64,000 nucleotides of DNA from an uncultured Coriobacteriaceae bacterium (GTDB lineage Bacteria > Actinomycetota > Coriobacteriia > Coriobacteriales > Coriobacteriaceae), in assembly GCA_944320725.1 (NCBI GenBank), contig CALUIM010000006.1, positions 1 through 64,000 on the forward strand, given 5' to 3'. The translations under genes and the position numbers were made by a program. Positions within the stretch are counted from its first letter, which is position 1. Each line of letters begins with the position of its first letter. The notes under the pieces were generated by a model that was not told where the DNA came from, made no database searches, and worked only from the letters and a program-made list of their open reading frames with translations. Below, in pieces: positions 33,340 through 41,227 of the stretch.

Positions 33340-34293
33340 TCAGCACTCAGCGTAACCTGAGGTAACGAAGTTCTCCGCAGCACCGATGAGCGGCGCATCG
33401 CCGCCCAGTGCACCATCCACGACAGGCGTGGTCGCTACCGGCGGCATCGCCTGGCCGAGGTAGGCCTCCTTCATGGCATCCGACCAGTTGGGGCCGCACT
33501 GAGCCACGGATCCCGAGAGGATGACAACCGACGGATCGAGCATGTTGACCATGCTGCCGAGCACCTCGCCGAGCGCACGTCCGGCACGAGCCTCGGCGGC
33601 GCAGGCCGCCTCGTCGCCCGCCGCCGCGCGGCGATCAATCTCGGCGCCGTCCATGGGCTTGCCGTCGTAGGTCTCGTCGCCACCAAGGCGCACGTATTCG
33701 GCAATGATACCCGGGCCGGCGGCGATGGGCTCGAGATGGCCCGTCGCACCGCACGAGCAGGGAACGCCCGCCGCCGCGGGGCAGCACACGTGCCCGATAT
33801 GACCGGCCTCGTCGTGCGCGCCCAGCATGATGTGGCCATGCTCGATAAAGGCGCCGCCGATACCGGTGCCCACGGCAACCACCAAACAGCTCGCCGCATC
33901 GCGGCCGCCGCCCCAGCGCGCCTCACCCAACGCATGGGCATGCACGTCGTTGAGCACACGGCACGGTAGACCGCACGACGCGGTGACCTCGGTGGCCAGC
34001 GCGGTACCACCCCAGCCGGGCATGAGGTCGTTCGCGAACGTAATGTCGCCGTTGCGGGGATTCACCACGCCGGCAGACGAGATGCCCACGCCGCACGGAG
34101 GCTCCTCAGCGCGCTCGATAGCGCCTTGCACCTGCTCGATAACGCGTGCAAGCACCTGCTTGCCGCCTTCCATGGCGCACGTGGGAACTTTCTCAACACC
34201 GTAGATGACGGGCTGCTCCCCGCCAAGTACCACCAAACCGCACGCGATCTTGGTACCGCCGATATCGACAGAGACGATGGTCTTGGTATCCAT
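33340..34293 (-). CDS. nanK: ROK-family sugar kinase, probable N-acetylmannosamine kinase
   Basis: A 317-residue kinase. The ATP loop is VDIGGTKIACG, the catalytic Asp is in VLNDVHAHALGEA, and GTGIGGAFIE and the GHIGHV histidine follow. The zinc loop reads PCSCGATGHLE: the canonical CxCGxxGCxE has its third cysteine replaced by histidine. Substrate assignment to ManNAc rests on position between nanA and nanE. The ATG at 34293 has GGAGTGAGG upstream, 12 bases past nanA. Confidence 0.85.
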   Translation of the reverse strand: MDTKTIVSVDIGGTKIACGLVVLGGEQPVIYGVEKVPTCAMEGGKQVLARVIEQVQGAIERAEEPPCGVGISSAGVVNPRNGDITFANDLMPGWGGTALATEVTASCGLPCRVLNDVHAHALGEARWGGGRDAASCLVVAVGTGIGGAFIEHGHIMLGAHDEAGHIGHVCCPAAAGVPCSCGATGHLEPIAAGPGIIAEYVRLGGDETYDGKPMDGAEIDRRAAAGDEAACAAEARAGRALGEVLGSMVNMLDPSVVILSGSVAQCGPNWSDAMKEAYLGQAMPPVATTPVVDGALGGDAPLIGAAENFVTSGYAEC

Positions 34294-34305
34294 GAGCCTC
34301 ACTCC

Positions 34306-35226
34306 TTACAGCAGGCCGTTGGCCTCGAGGACGCGACGGATGGCCTCGACGTTCTCGCCCTTGAGCGAATGAACGGGGCGCGGCATCTGGTTGGTCTCGA
34401 AGATGCCCATGAGCTGAAGCGCGGTCTTGAACGCGCCGACGCCCGCGCCGAAGCCAGCGACGCCGGACGTAACCGAGGTGATCTCCATGATGCGAGCAAG
34501 GCGATCCTGCTCCTTCTTCACGGTCTCCCAGTCACCCGCCTGTGCGGCCTTCCACTGGCGTACGTAGCCATAGGGCTCGACGTTGCCCAGGCCGGGAACC
34601 GAGCCGTCGGCACCGGAGAGGTAGGCGCCATCGACCACGACCTCGTGGCCGGTAAGGATCGACATGGGATGGCCCGCATCCTCGTTCTTCAGAACCAGGT
34701 AACGGAAGGAGATGTCATCACCCGAGGAATCCTTCACACCGGCAAGCACGCCGTCTTTGCCCAGGCGAATGAGCATGTCGGTGTTGAGCTTGTTGTGCAC
34801 GCAGACCGGAATGTCGTACGCGAACAGCGGCAGATCAATCGCATCGTGAATGCAGCGGAAGCTCCACTCGATCTCGTCGATGCCCTGCAGAGCATAGAAC
34901 GGGCAGGTTGCCACGAGTGCGTCGACGCCCAGATCCTGTGCGCGCTTGCCGTGCTCGATCATACGCTCGGTCTCGGTATCGATGATGCCCGCCAGCACCG
35001 GCACGCGCCCATCGACGATGCGCACGGTATTCTCGATGATGTCGGAGCGGCGCTTGTCGGTAGAGAATACAACCTCACTCGACGAGCCCAAGATGAAGAG
35101 ACCGTCGACACCGGCCTCGATCATACGGTTGATGCTGCGATCGAGCGAGACGACGTCGAGCTGGCGGTCCTTGGTGAGCGGCACGACGACCGGAGGAATA
35201 ACACCAGTAAATCTCTTATCAGCCAC
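34306..35226 (-). CDS. nanA: DapA/NanA-family aldolase, probable N-acetylneuraminate lyase
   Basis: A 306-residue class I aldolase. The Schiff-base lysine is in GVKDSSGD, and the tyrosine is in FAYDIPVC. The substrate loop reads LGSSSEVVF, unlike the GTTGE of dihydrodipicolinate synthases. The start is a GTG at 35226 with AAAGGAGC before it. Sequence alone leaves the substrate open; neighbouring nanK and nanE make sialic acid cleavage to ManNAc and pyruvate the likely reaction. It follows the ABC transporter genes on the same strand. Confidence 0.82.
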   Translation of the reverse strand: MADKRFTGVIPPVVVPLTKDRQLDVVSLDRSINRMIEAGVDGLFILGSSSEVVFSTDKRRSDIIENTVRIVDGRVPVLAGIIDTETERMIEHGKRAQDLGVDALVATCPFYALQGIDEIEWSFRCIHDAIDLPLFAYDIPVCVHNKLNTDMLIRLGKDGVLAGVKDSSGDDISFRYLVLKNEDAGHPMSILTGHEVVVDGAYLSGADGSVPGLGNVEPYGYVRQWKAAQAGDWETVKKEQDRLARIMEITSVTSGVAGFGAGVGAFKTALQLMGIFETNQMPRPVHSLKGENVEAIRRVLEANGLL

Positions 35227-35408
35227 AATTGCTCCTTTACGGTTGCATGATGAATACGTTCTTGGCATAACGTTCGCGCCCCGGCACCGTACCGGAGCAT
35301 GAACATGATAGACAGAACAACGGGAACAGCTGCGATGAATCGCAGATTATTTCCCATGGTGCAAGGGCGCGTCCGTGAAGTCGAACGCGCCCTTTGCGAG
35401 ATACCGTG

Positions 35409-36239
35409 CTATGCGGACTCCCCAAGCTTGGGGTGCAGTAGCGAGGGCGCTGCGCTCAGCAGCAATTTCGTGTAGGAATCCTGCGGATTCTCGAAGATCT
35501 GCTTCGCCGGACCCTGCTCCATGATCTGACCGTGATTCATAACGATGATGCGGTCGGAGATGTAGCGCTCCGTCTGGATGTCATGGCTAATGAAGACCAT
35601 GGCAAGACCGAGCTCCTTCTTGAGGTCGGTGAGCAGGTTCAAGATCTGGGCGCGAACCGAGACGTCAAGTGCCGAGGTAGGCTCGTCGGCAATGATGACG
35701 TCGGGGTTCAGCGACAGAGCACGCGCGATAGCGACACGCTGGCGCTGGCCGCCGGAGAGCTGGCCGGGCAGGGCGTACATCGCCGAGGACGGCAGGCCAA
35801 CAAGCCCGATGAGCTCCTTGACGCGTGCCTCGCGCTCGTCCTCGGTGCCAACCTTGTGCACGATCAAAGGATCGAGCAGCTGGTCATGGACGGACATACG
35901 CGGGTTCAGCGCCGTCGCGGGATTCTGGAACACCACGGAGACCACGCGGCCAATCTTCTTGCGAATCTCGGCGGTGCGCTTCGTGACGTCCTCGCCCTTG
36001 AAGAGCACGCGACCGCTTGTAGGCGACTGCAGGCCGCACATGACGTTCGCGGTCGTGGACTTGCCGCAGCCCGACTCACCCACGATGCCGATGGTCTCGC
36101 CCGGCATGAGCTTGAGGGTGAGACCGTTCACCGCGTGCACGAGGTTGGGGTGCAGAAGCGAACCCGTACGAGTCTTGAACGTAACCGAGATGTTATCCAG
36201 GAAGATGATGGGTGTCTGCTCGGAGGTCTTCTCTGCCAT
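35409..36239 (-). CDS. peptide-family ABC transporter ATP-binding protein (second importer)
   Basis: A 276-residue OppF-like ATPase: [27 protein letters not shown] and VIIADEPTSALD are intact. It is shorter than the other OppF in the window because the C-terminal cysteine-rich extension is missing. The ATG directly abuts the fusion gene upstream. In the context of nanA-nanK-nanE it is predicted to energise sialic acid import; a peptide substrate is the alternative. Confidence 0.92.
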   Translation of the reverse strand: MAEKTSEQTPIIFLDNISVTFKTRTGSLLHPNLVHAVNGLTLKLMPGETIGIVGESGCGKSTTANVMCGLQSPTSGRVLFKGEDVTKRTAEIRKKIGRVVSVVFQNPATALNPRMSVHDQLLDPLIVHKVGTEDEREARVKELIGLVGLPSSAMYALPGQLSGGQRQRVAIARALSLNPDVIIADEPTSALDVSVRAQILNLLTDLKKELGLAMVFISHDIQTERYISDRIIVMNHGQIMEQGPAKQIFENPQDSYTKLLLSAAPSLLHPKLGESA

Positions 36240-38264
36240 CTACCTCACCTCCAAACGGGAAACGAGACCGTTCTTGGCGAGCTCCTCGTCGGGAATCTCC
36301 GAGACGAGGTGATGGTCGGCGCCGGGAACGGGCTTCAGGATGGGATGGACGTCGAGGCCAACCGTAGGATGGCTCGAGCGCGGAGCAAAACGGTCGCCCT
36401 TGGGGAAGTCTGCCGGGCTGGGCACGGAGCCGGGAACCTGGTGCAGACGGGTGCCGTCGTGCGCCTCGATGGAGAGCACGGAGCCAAGCAGGCCCTGCGT
36501 GTACTCGTGGATCGGGTTGGTGAGCAGCTCCTTGGTGGGAGCGGACTCCACAACCTGACCGGCGTACATAACGGTGATCTCGGAGGCAACCTCTGCCACG
36601 AGGGCGAGGTCGTGCGACACGAAGATCATGGCGAAGCCGAGCTTCTTCTGGAGGTCGTTCAAAAGCTTGATAACCTGCTTCTGAACGGTCACGTCGAGCG
36701 CCGTGGTGGGCTCGTCGCAGATGACAAGCGACGGGTTGCGCGTAAGCGCCATAGCGATGATGACGCGCTGGCACTGACCACCGGAGAGCTCATGTGGATA
36801 GCTCTCGAGGGTGCGCTTGGGGTCGAGGCCCACGAGCTCGAGCAGATCCTCGGCGGAGCGGGTGCCGCCGCGGCTGGTGAGCTGCTTCATCTGCGCAGAG
36901 ATGAGCATCGAGGGGTTAAGGGCGGAAAGCGAATCCTGGTAGACCATCGCGATCTCGTGGCCGAGCAGCTTGCGATGCTCTTCCTTCGAAATCTTGAGCA
37001 GGTCCTTGCCCTTGTAGATAACCTCACCAGAAATACGGGCGGTATCAGGCAGGAGGTTCATGATGGTCTTCGTGGTGATGGACTTGCCGCAGCCAGACTC
37101 GCCCACGAGGGCCATGCACTGGCCGGGACGGACGTCGAACGAGACGTTGTCCACCACGTGCACGTCGCCGTGGCGCGGGAAGCCAATGGAGAGGTTCTTG
37201 ACCTGCAGAATAGGCTCCACCGAGTAATCGGGGACACGCCGGTCGGTACGTGCAAGCTCAACGGTACGCAGGGCACCCAGGCGAGAGGCCAAAGACTCAG
37301 CCTGCTCCTTGTAAGCACGGACAGGATCAGCAACCAGCAGGTCGGCCTCACGACGGCTCTCGGCGTCACCATCAGTGGCAACAGGAGCGGACGGAGCGGC
37401 AGCCATAGCGTCGGTCAGACCCTCGGAGAGGATGTTGAGCGCCAAGCAGGTAACCATAATCGCGATGCCCGGGAACAGCGCCTGCCACCAGCGACCGAGG
37501 AGCACGCCGTCGCGAGCGCTCGCGAGGATATTGCCCCATGTGGCGGTGGGCTCAGCGATGCCGGCGCCGATGAAGGTCAGCGAGGCCTCGAAGATGATGG
37601 CGTCTGCAACGAGCGTCACGGTAAAGACCATGATGGGTGCGATGCAGTTGCGCAGCACGTGCTTCATGAGAATCCACGGAGCGCGGGCGCCAGCAACAAT
37701 CACGGCGCGAACGTAGTCTTCACCATACTCGGACACCACGTTGGCACGCACGATGCGCGCAATCTGCGGCGTATACATAAAGCCGATGGAGAAGATAATC
37801 GCCGGAACGGAGTTGCCGAGAATGAGCACGAGAATTGCCGCAAGCGCGATGCCCGGGATCGACATGATGACGTCGAGCACGCGCATGATGACCTCAGAGA
37901 CGGCCTTGCGCGAAACTGCGGCGAGTGCGCCGATAATCGAGCCGAAGACAAGCGCCAGAAGCGTTGCGCCAAAGCCAATAATCAGTGAGTACTGGCCGCC
38001 ATAGAGCATACGCGAAAGGATGTCGCGGCCCTGGTTATCGGTACCAAAGATGAACTCTCCCGAAGGCGGCTGATACGCAGTGTAAATCTTGAGCGGATCA
38101 TGCGGGGCAATAACCGGCGCCAGAATAGCGGAAAGTGCCACAAGCACGAGCAGCACGAGTGAAATCTTGCTCGGCATGCTCATCTTGGAGATACCGCCGA
38201 GCTTCAAGCCCTTAGCAGCAGCGTGCTCAAGCTTGGCGGTCTTTTCTTCACGAATCTTAACCAT
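36240..38264 (-). CDS. fused OppC-type permease and OppD-type ATPase
   Basis: A 674-residue single polypeptide. Residues about 30-290 are an OppC permease (FGTDNQGRDILSRMLYG, EAA segment around VIVAGARAPWILMKHVL). About 55 polar residues form a linker, and about 348-600 are an ATPase with [25 protein letters not shown] and [12 protein letters not shown]. The C-terminal extension keeps FPKGDRFAPRS but has lost every cysteine of the usual C-x6-C-P motif. Permease-ATPase fusions occur in some peptide-family sialic acid importers, as I recall in the corynebacterial Sia system. There is no stop or frameshift between the two halves. Confidence 0.92.
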   Translation of the reverse strand: MVKIREEKTAKLEHAAAKGLKLGGISKMSMPSKISLVLLVLVALSAILAPVIAPHDPLKIYTAYQPPSGEFIFGTDNQGRDILSRMLYGGQYSLIIGFGATLLALVFGSIIGALAAVSRKAVSEVIMRVLDVIMSIPGIALAAILVLILGNSVPAIIFSIGFMYTPQIARIVRANVVSEYGEDYVRAVIVAGARAPWILMKHVLRNCIAPIMVFTVTLVADAIIFEASLTFIGAGIAEPTATWGNILASARDGVLLGRWWQALFPGIAIMVTCLALNILSEGLTDAMAAAPSAPVATDGDAESRREADLLVADPVRAYKEQAESLASRLGALRTVELARTDRRVPDYSVEPILQVKNLSIGFPRHGDVHVVDNVSFDVRPGQCMALVGESGCGKSITTKTIMNLLPDTARISGEVIYKGKDLLKISKEEHRKLLGHEIAMVYQDSLSALNPSMLISAQMKQLTSRGGTRSAEDLLELVGLDPKRTLESYPHELSGGQCQRVIIAMALTRNPSLVICDEPTTALDVTVQKQVIKLLNDLQKKLGFAMIFVSHDLALVAEVASEITVMYAGQVVESAPTKELLTNPIHEYTQGLLGSVLSIEAHDGTRLHQVPGSVPSPADFPKGDRFAPRSSHPTVGLDVHPILKPVPGADHHLVSEIPDEELAKNGLVSRLEVR

Positions 38265-38267
38265 GGC

Positions 38268-39233
38268 CTACACCGTCCTAATGCGCGGGTTGATCACGAG
38301 ATAGAGCATGTCAACCACGATGTTGATGATGACGAAGGCCAACGCGACCACAACGACAACGCCCTGGACAAGCATAATCTCGCCGCCGGTGATACCCTGC
38401 TGAATAAGCGTTCCCATGCCGGGGAGCGAGAAGATGACCTCGATGACCACGGCACCGCCCATGAGGTAACCAATCTTAAGGCCGAGCGTGGTGATAGGCG
38501 TGATGAGCGCGTTGCGCAGAACGTTTTTAGCGATGACGACGTTCTCAGGAATACCGCCACCGCGAGCAGTCTGCACGTAATCCTTGTCGAGCTCCTCGAC
38601 CATGGCGGTACGCACAATACGAGTCATCTGACCGATAACGGGGAATGCCAAAGCGACCGCAGGCATAATCATGCGGCCGAAGTAGCCCGCCGGGTTCACA
38701 AAGAAATCTGGCAGAGCGCCGGATGCTGGGAATATGCGCGTTGCATGCATAACCGTTACAGCCAGAATCAACAACACAGCGAGCCAGAACGAAGGCGTCG
38801 CGATACCAGCAATCGATATGACTCGGATAATTTGATCTGGCCATTTGTCACGGTATAGCGCCGCGACGACACCAAGCGTGAAAGAAACGACCGCGGCAAG
38901 AATGAGGCCAAAGAACGTGAGCTGCATGGTCACAGGAAGCGCCGAAGCGATTGCAGTCGCAACGGGCGTCTGGCGGCTGCCGTAAGTACCAAGATCACCT
39001 TGCACAAGACCGACAATATAGTCAACATATCGGACAGGCCACGGATCGTTCATACCGTTCGCGTCCATATATGCCGCCACCGCCTCAGGCGAAGCGCCCT
39101 CACCCAACACAGTGCGCGCCGGAATCGAAGGATCGGTAAACGACATGAGGAAGAACACGAGCAGCGTGACGCCCAAGGCCATGATCGGCAGCGCGATAAT
39201 ACGCCGACCGACGAGGCGCAAGAGGTTATTCAT
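38268..39233 (-). CDS. peptide-family ABC transporter permease (OppB/DppB-type)
   Basis: A 321-residue permease with six helices, the usual N-terminus (RRIIALPIMALGVTLLVFFL) and EAA loop DYVQTARGGGIPENVVIAKNVL. It lies three bases upstream of the permease-ATPase fusion, with which it should form the channel. The ATG at 39233 has GGGGAGGGT before it. Confidence 0.93.
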   Translation of the reverse strand: MNNLLRLVGRRIIALPIMALGVTLLVFFLMSFTDPSIPARTVLGEGASPEAVAAYMDANGMNDPWPVRYVDYIVGLVQGDLGTYGSRQTPVATAIASALPVTMQLTFFGLILAAVVSFTLGVVAALYRDKWPDQIIRVISIAGIATPSFWLAVLLILAVTVMHATRIFPASGALPDFFVNPAGYFGRMIMPAVALAFPVIGQMTRIVRTAMVEELDKDYVQTARGGGIPENVVIAKNVLRNALITPITTLGLKIGYLMGGAVVIEVIFSLPGMGTLIQQGITGGEIMLVQGVVVVVALAFVIINIVVDMLYLVINPRIRTV

Positions 39234-39359
39234 ACCCTCCCCTTTCCTTTGTCTTCGCTGCTATAACTACGAAGGGGCCCGAGCGGGCAATCGCCCGGAC
39301 CCCAACAATGAGCCAATCATCGTGCGGACCAGCCCCGCAGATTAGCTATATGCGCTGCG

Positions 39360-40982
39360 CTACGCCGAAACAGTCTTGCAGCCAATGAAGGACATACCAG
39401 TGGTGCCGATGCCCTCGAAGCCTTCGATGGCGGTACCACTCGGGCTGGCGGCGGGATCCGCCCAGGAAGCGGTGGCCGTCTGAACATGGATGAGCGGATA
39501 CAGGACGCAATTGTCGGCAATGATGTCGTAGACCTGCTTCCACGTAGCCTGCTGCTCTTCACCAGACTGACCAAGCGCGGTGCTCATGAGCTCGCGAATC
39601 TGAGCGAACTCTGCAGACTCGCCCCAACCGGTACGGGTGTTCTGCCACACGCCGTCACCGTACCACCAGTTGAGGAGCAAGTCCGGATCGCCGCCCCAGC
39701 AGCTGGGGTCACCAGGAGCGATCAGGATGTCGAAGTCATCTGAGCCGCCGTCGATGGCTGCGTAGGTGGAGGCGGAGGTGTTCTCCTCGATGGTTGCCTC
39801 AAAGCCGAGCGCGGAGAGGTCCTGCTGGACCTGGGTCGCCATAGCCGAAGCCTGGGTGTTGTCGGTGCAGCGAATCTTGATGGCACCAGGCGTCACGCCA
39901 GCCTCATCGAGCTTTGCCTTAGCCTGATCGACGTCATAGGTGTAAACCGTAGCGGCCTCCTGGTAGTTCGGGAAGTCGACCGGCAGGTAGCAGGACGCGG
40001 GCGCGGCGAGACCACTGAAGATGTTGGAGACCATCTTGTCGGTATCGATGGCATACATAACGGCCTGGCGGGCAGCTTTGTTGTCCCACGGGGCCTTCTT
40101 GGTGTTGAACAGGATGAAGCGAGTAGCGAAGCCCTGGACGGTATCGACCTTGCAACCATCGGATTCGATCTGATCGATAGCATCGGCGGTGACCATCTCC
40201 ATAACGAGTGTATTACCCTGCTGCTGAGCGGTCATGCGCGGAGTGGCATCGGTAAGGATGTCATAGTGCAGTGCGGCATCCTCCGCCGGGAACTCACCGT
40301 TGTACTCGGGATTCGGAACGAGGTCGACTGCGTTGTCCGTGATGTTGTCATACATCCACGGACCAGAACCGACGGGCTGATTCTTCAGATCATCGGCGGA
40401 CATGGACGCCGGGAAGACGCGTACGACAGCCAGACGCTCCTTGAGCAGCGAGAAGTTAGGAACCGTGGTGGTCACGGTAACAGTGGTGTCATCCTTGGCC
40501 TCGACGTTCGCGATGGGAACGAGGAACGGCGCGTAGGTGCCGGACTCGTCGTCACGCTCACGAACAAAGGACTGAGCGACATCCTCGGCGGTTACCGGAG
40601 TGCCGTCGGAGAACGCAGCGCCCTCGCGGATGGTGACCTCGAAGGTGGTGTCGTCGATCTGCGTGGGATCGCCCGTAGCGAGCTCAGGGAACGCACTGTA
40701 ATCATGATAGTCAATGCCATAGAGGCCCTCGAGCACGTGCCAGTTGGCGCCAATGCAGAACGCCGACGACGTGGAAAGCGGGCTGTAATCCGACGGAGCG
40801 TAGGCAGAACCGGCGGTGATGGTGCCACCGCCTGCCTCGCCACCAGCGGCGCCGCTGCCGGAAGCGGCAGTATCGCCGCCGCCACCGCAGCCTGCGAGAC
40901 CAAGACCTGCGACCGCAGCAGCACCACCTGCGACACCCAGGAAGGTCCTACGGGACAGCTCGTTGTTCAGAAGCTCACGCAT
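39360..40982 (-). CDS. substrate-binding lipoprotein of the nan-linked ABC importer
   Basis: A 540-residue family 5 binding protein. The start has SRRTFLGVAGG, a good Tat motif, then AGLGLAGC as lipobox, followed by a long G/S/A-rich tether. IREGAAFSDGTPVTAEDV and RQAVMYAIDTDKMV are family hallmarks. The ATG at 40982 has GGAGAGACC before it. It heads the operon with two permease/ATPase genes and nanA-nanK-nanE. It resembles the SAT/Sia type of sialic acid receptors in context; the ligand is unproven. Confidence 0.9.
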   Translation of the reverse strand: MRELLNNELSRRTFLGVAGGAAAVAGLGLAGCGGGGDTAASGSGAAGGEAGGGTITAGSAYAPSDYSPLSTSSAFCIGANWHVLEGLYGIDYHDYSAFPELATGDPTQIDDTTFEVTIREGAAFSDGTPVTAEDVAQSFVRERDDESGTYAPFLVPIANVEAKDDTTVTVTTTVPNFSLLKERLAVVRVFPASMSADDLKNQPVGSGPWMYDNITDNAVDLVPNPEYNGEFPAEDAALHYDILTDATPRMTAQQQGNTLVMEMVTADAIDQIESDGCKVDTVQGFATRFILFNTKKAPWDNKAARQAVMYAIDTDKMVSNIFSGLAAPASCYLPVDFPNYQEAATVYTYDVDQAKAKLDEAGVTPGAIKIRCTDNTQASAMATQVQQDLSALGFEATIEENTSASTYAAIDGGSDDFDILIAPGDPSCWGGDPDLLLNWWYGDGVWQNTRTGWGESAEFAQIRELMSTALGQSGEEQQATWKQVYDIIADNCVLYPLIHVQTATASWADPAASPSGTAIEGFEGIGTTGMSFIGCKTVSA

Positions 40983-41152
40983 AGGTCTCTCCAATCACTT
41001 TGATGCACCCCACCATGCGTTTTGAGAGGTACATATATGGACATGTTTATCATCCCGTATTTCGAGATTGTTACGGCGGGCCTATCGGTGAACGGACCAC
41101 GCGCCGCGCGGACGGTATTTACCACCGCTCGGGGGTTAGATTTGACAAGAAA

Positions 41153-41162
41153 ACCATTTGGT
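41153..41162. promoter_or_regulatory. GntR-type operator half, ACCA-TT-TGGT
   Basis: A palindromic ACCATTTGGT with the same ACCA-N2-TGGT layout as the site at 41184-41193; the centres are 31 bases apart, about three helical turns. It lies upstream of the nan-linked importer operon. Confidence 0.5.
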
Positions 41163-41180
41163 GTTAGTGGTTGTATCAAG

Positions 41181-41196
41181 CATACCAGTTGGTATG
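41181..41196. promoter_or_regulatory. GntR-type operator, CATACCA-GT-TGGTATG
   Basis: A perfect 7-base dyad CATACCAGTTGGTATG about 200 bases upstream of the importer operon. TGGTAT half-sites are characteristic of NanR and other GntR-family regulators of sialic acid genes. A weaker ACCA-N4-TGGT follows at 41208-41219. No regulator gene is in the window. Confidence 0.6.
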
Positions 41197-41227
41197 TATT
41201 TTACCATACCACTTTTGGTCTATTATC

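Noticed and set aside
34306-35226. 4-hydroxy-tetrahydrodipicolinate synthase
   Set aside because: The GTTGE loop is replaced by GSSSE and the gene lies between an importer and nanK-nanE; sialic acid lyase fits better, though proof is lacking.
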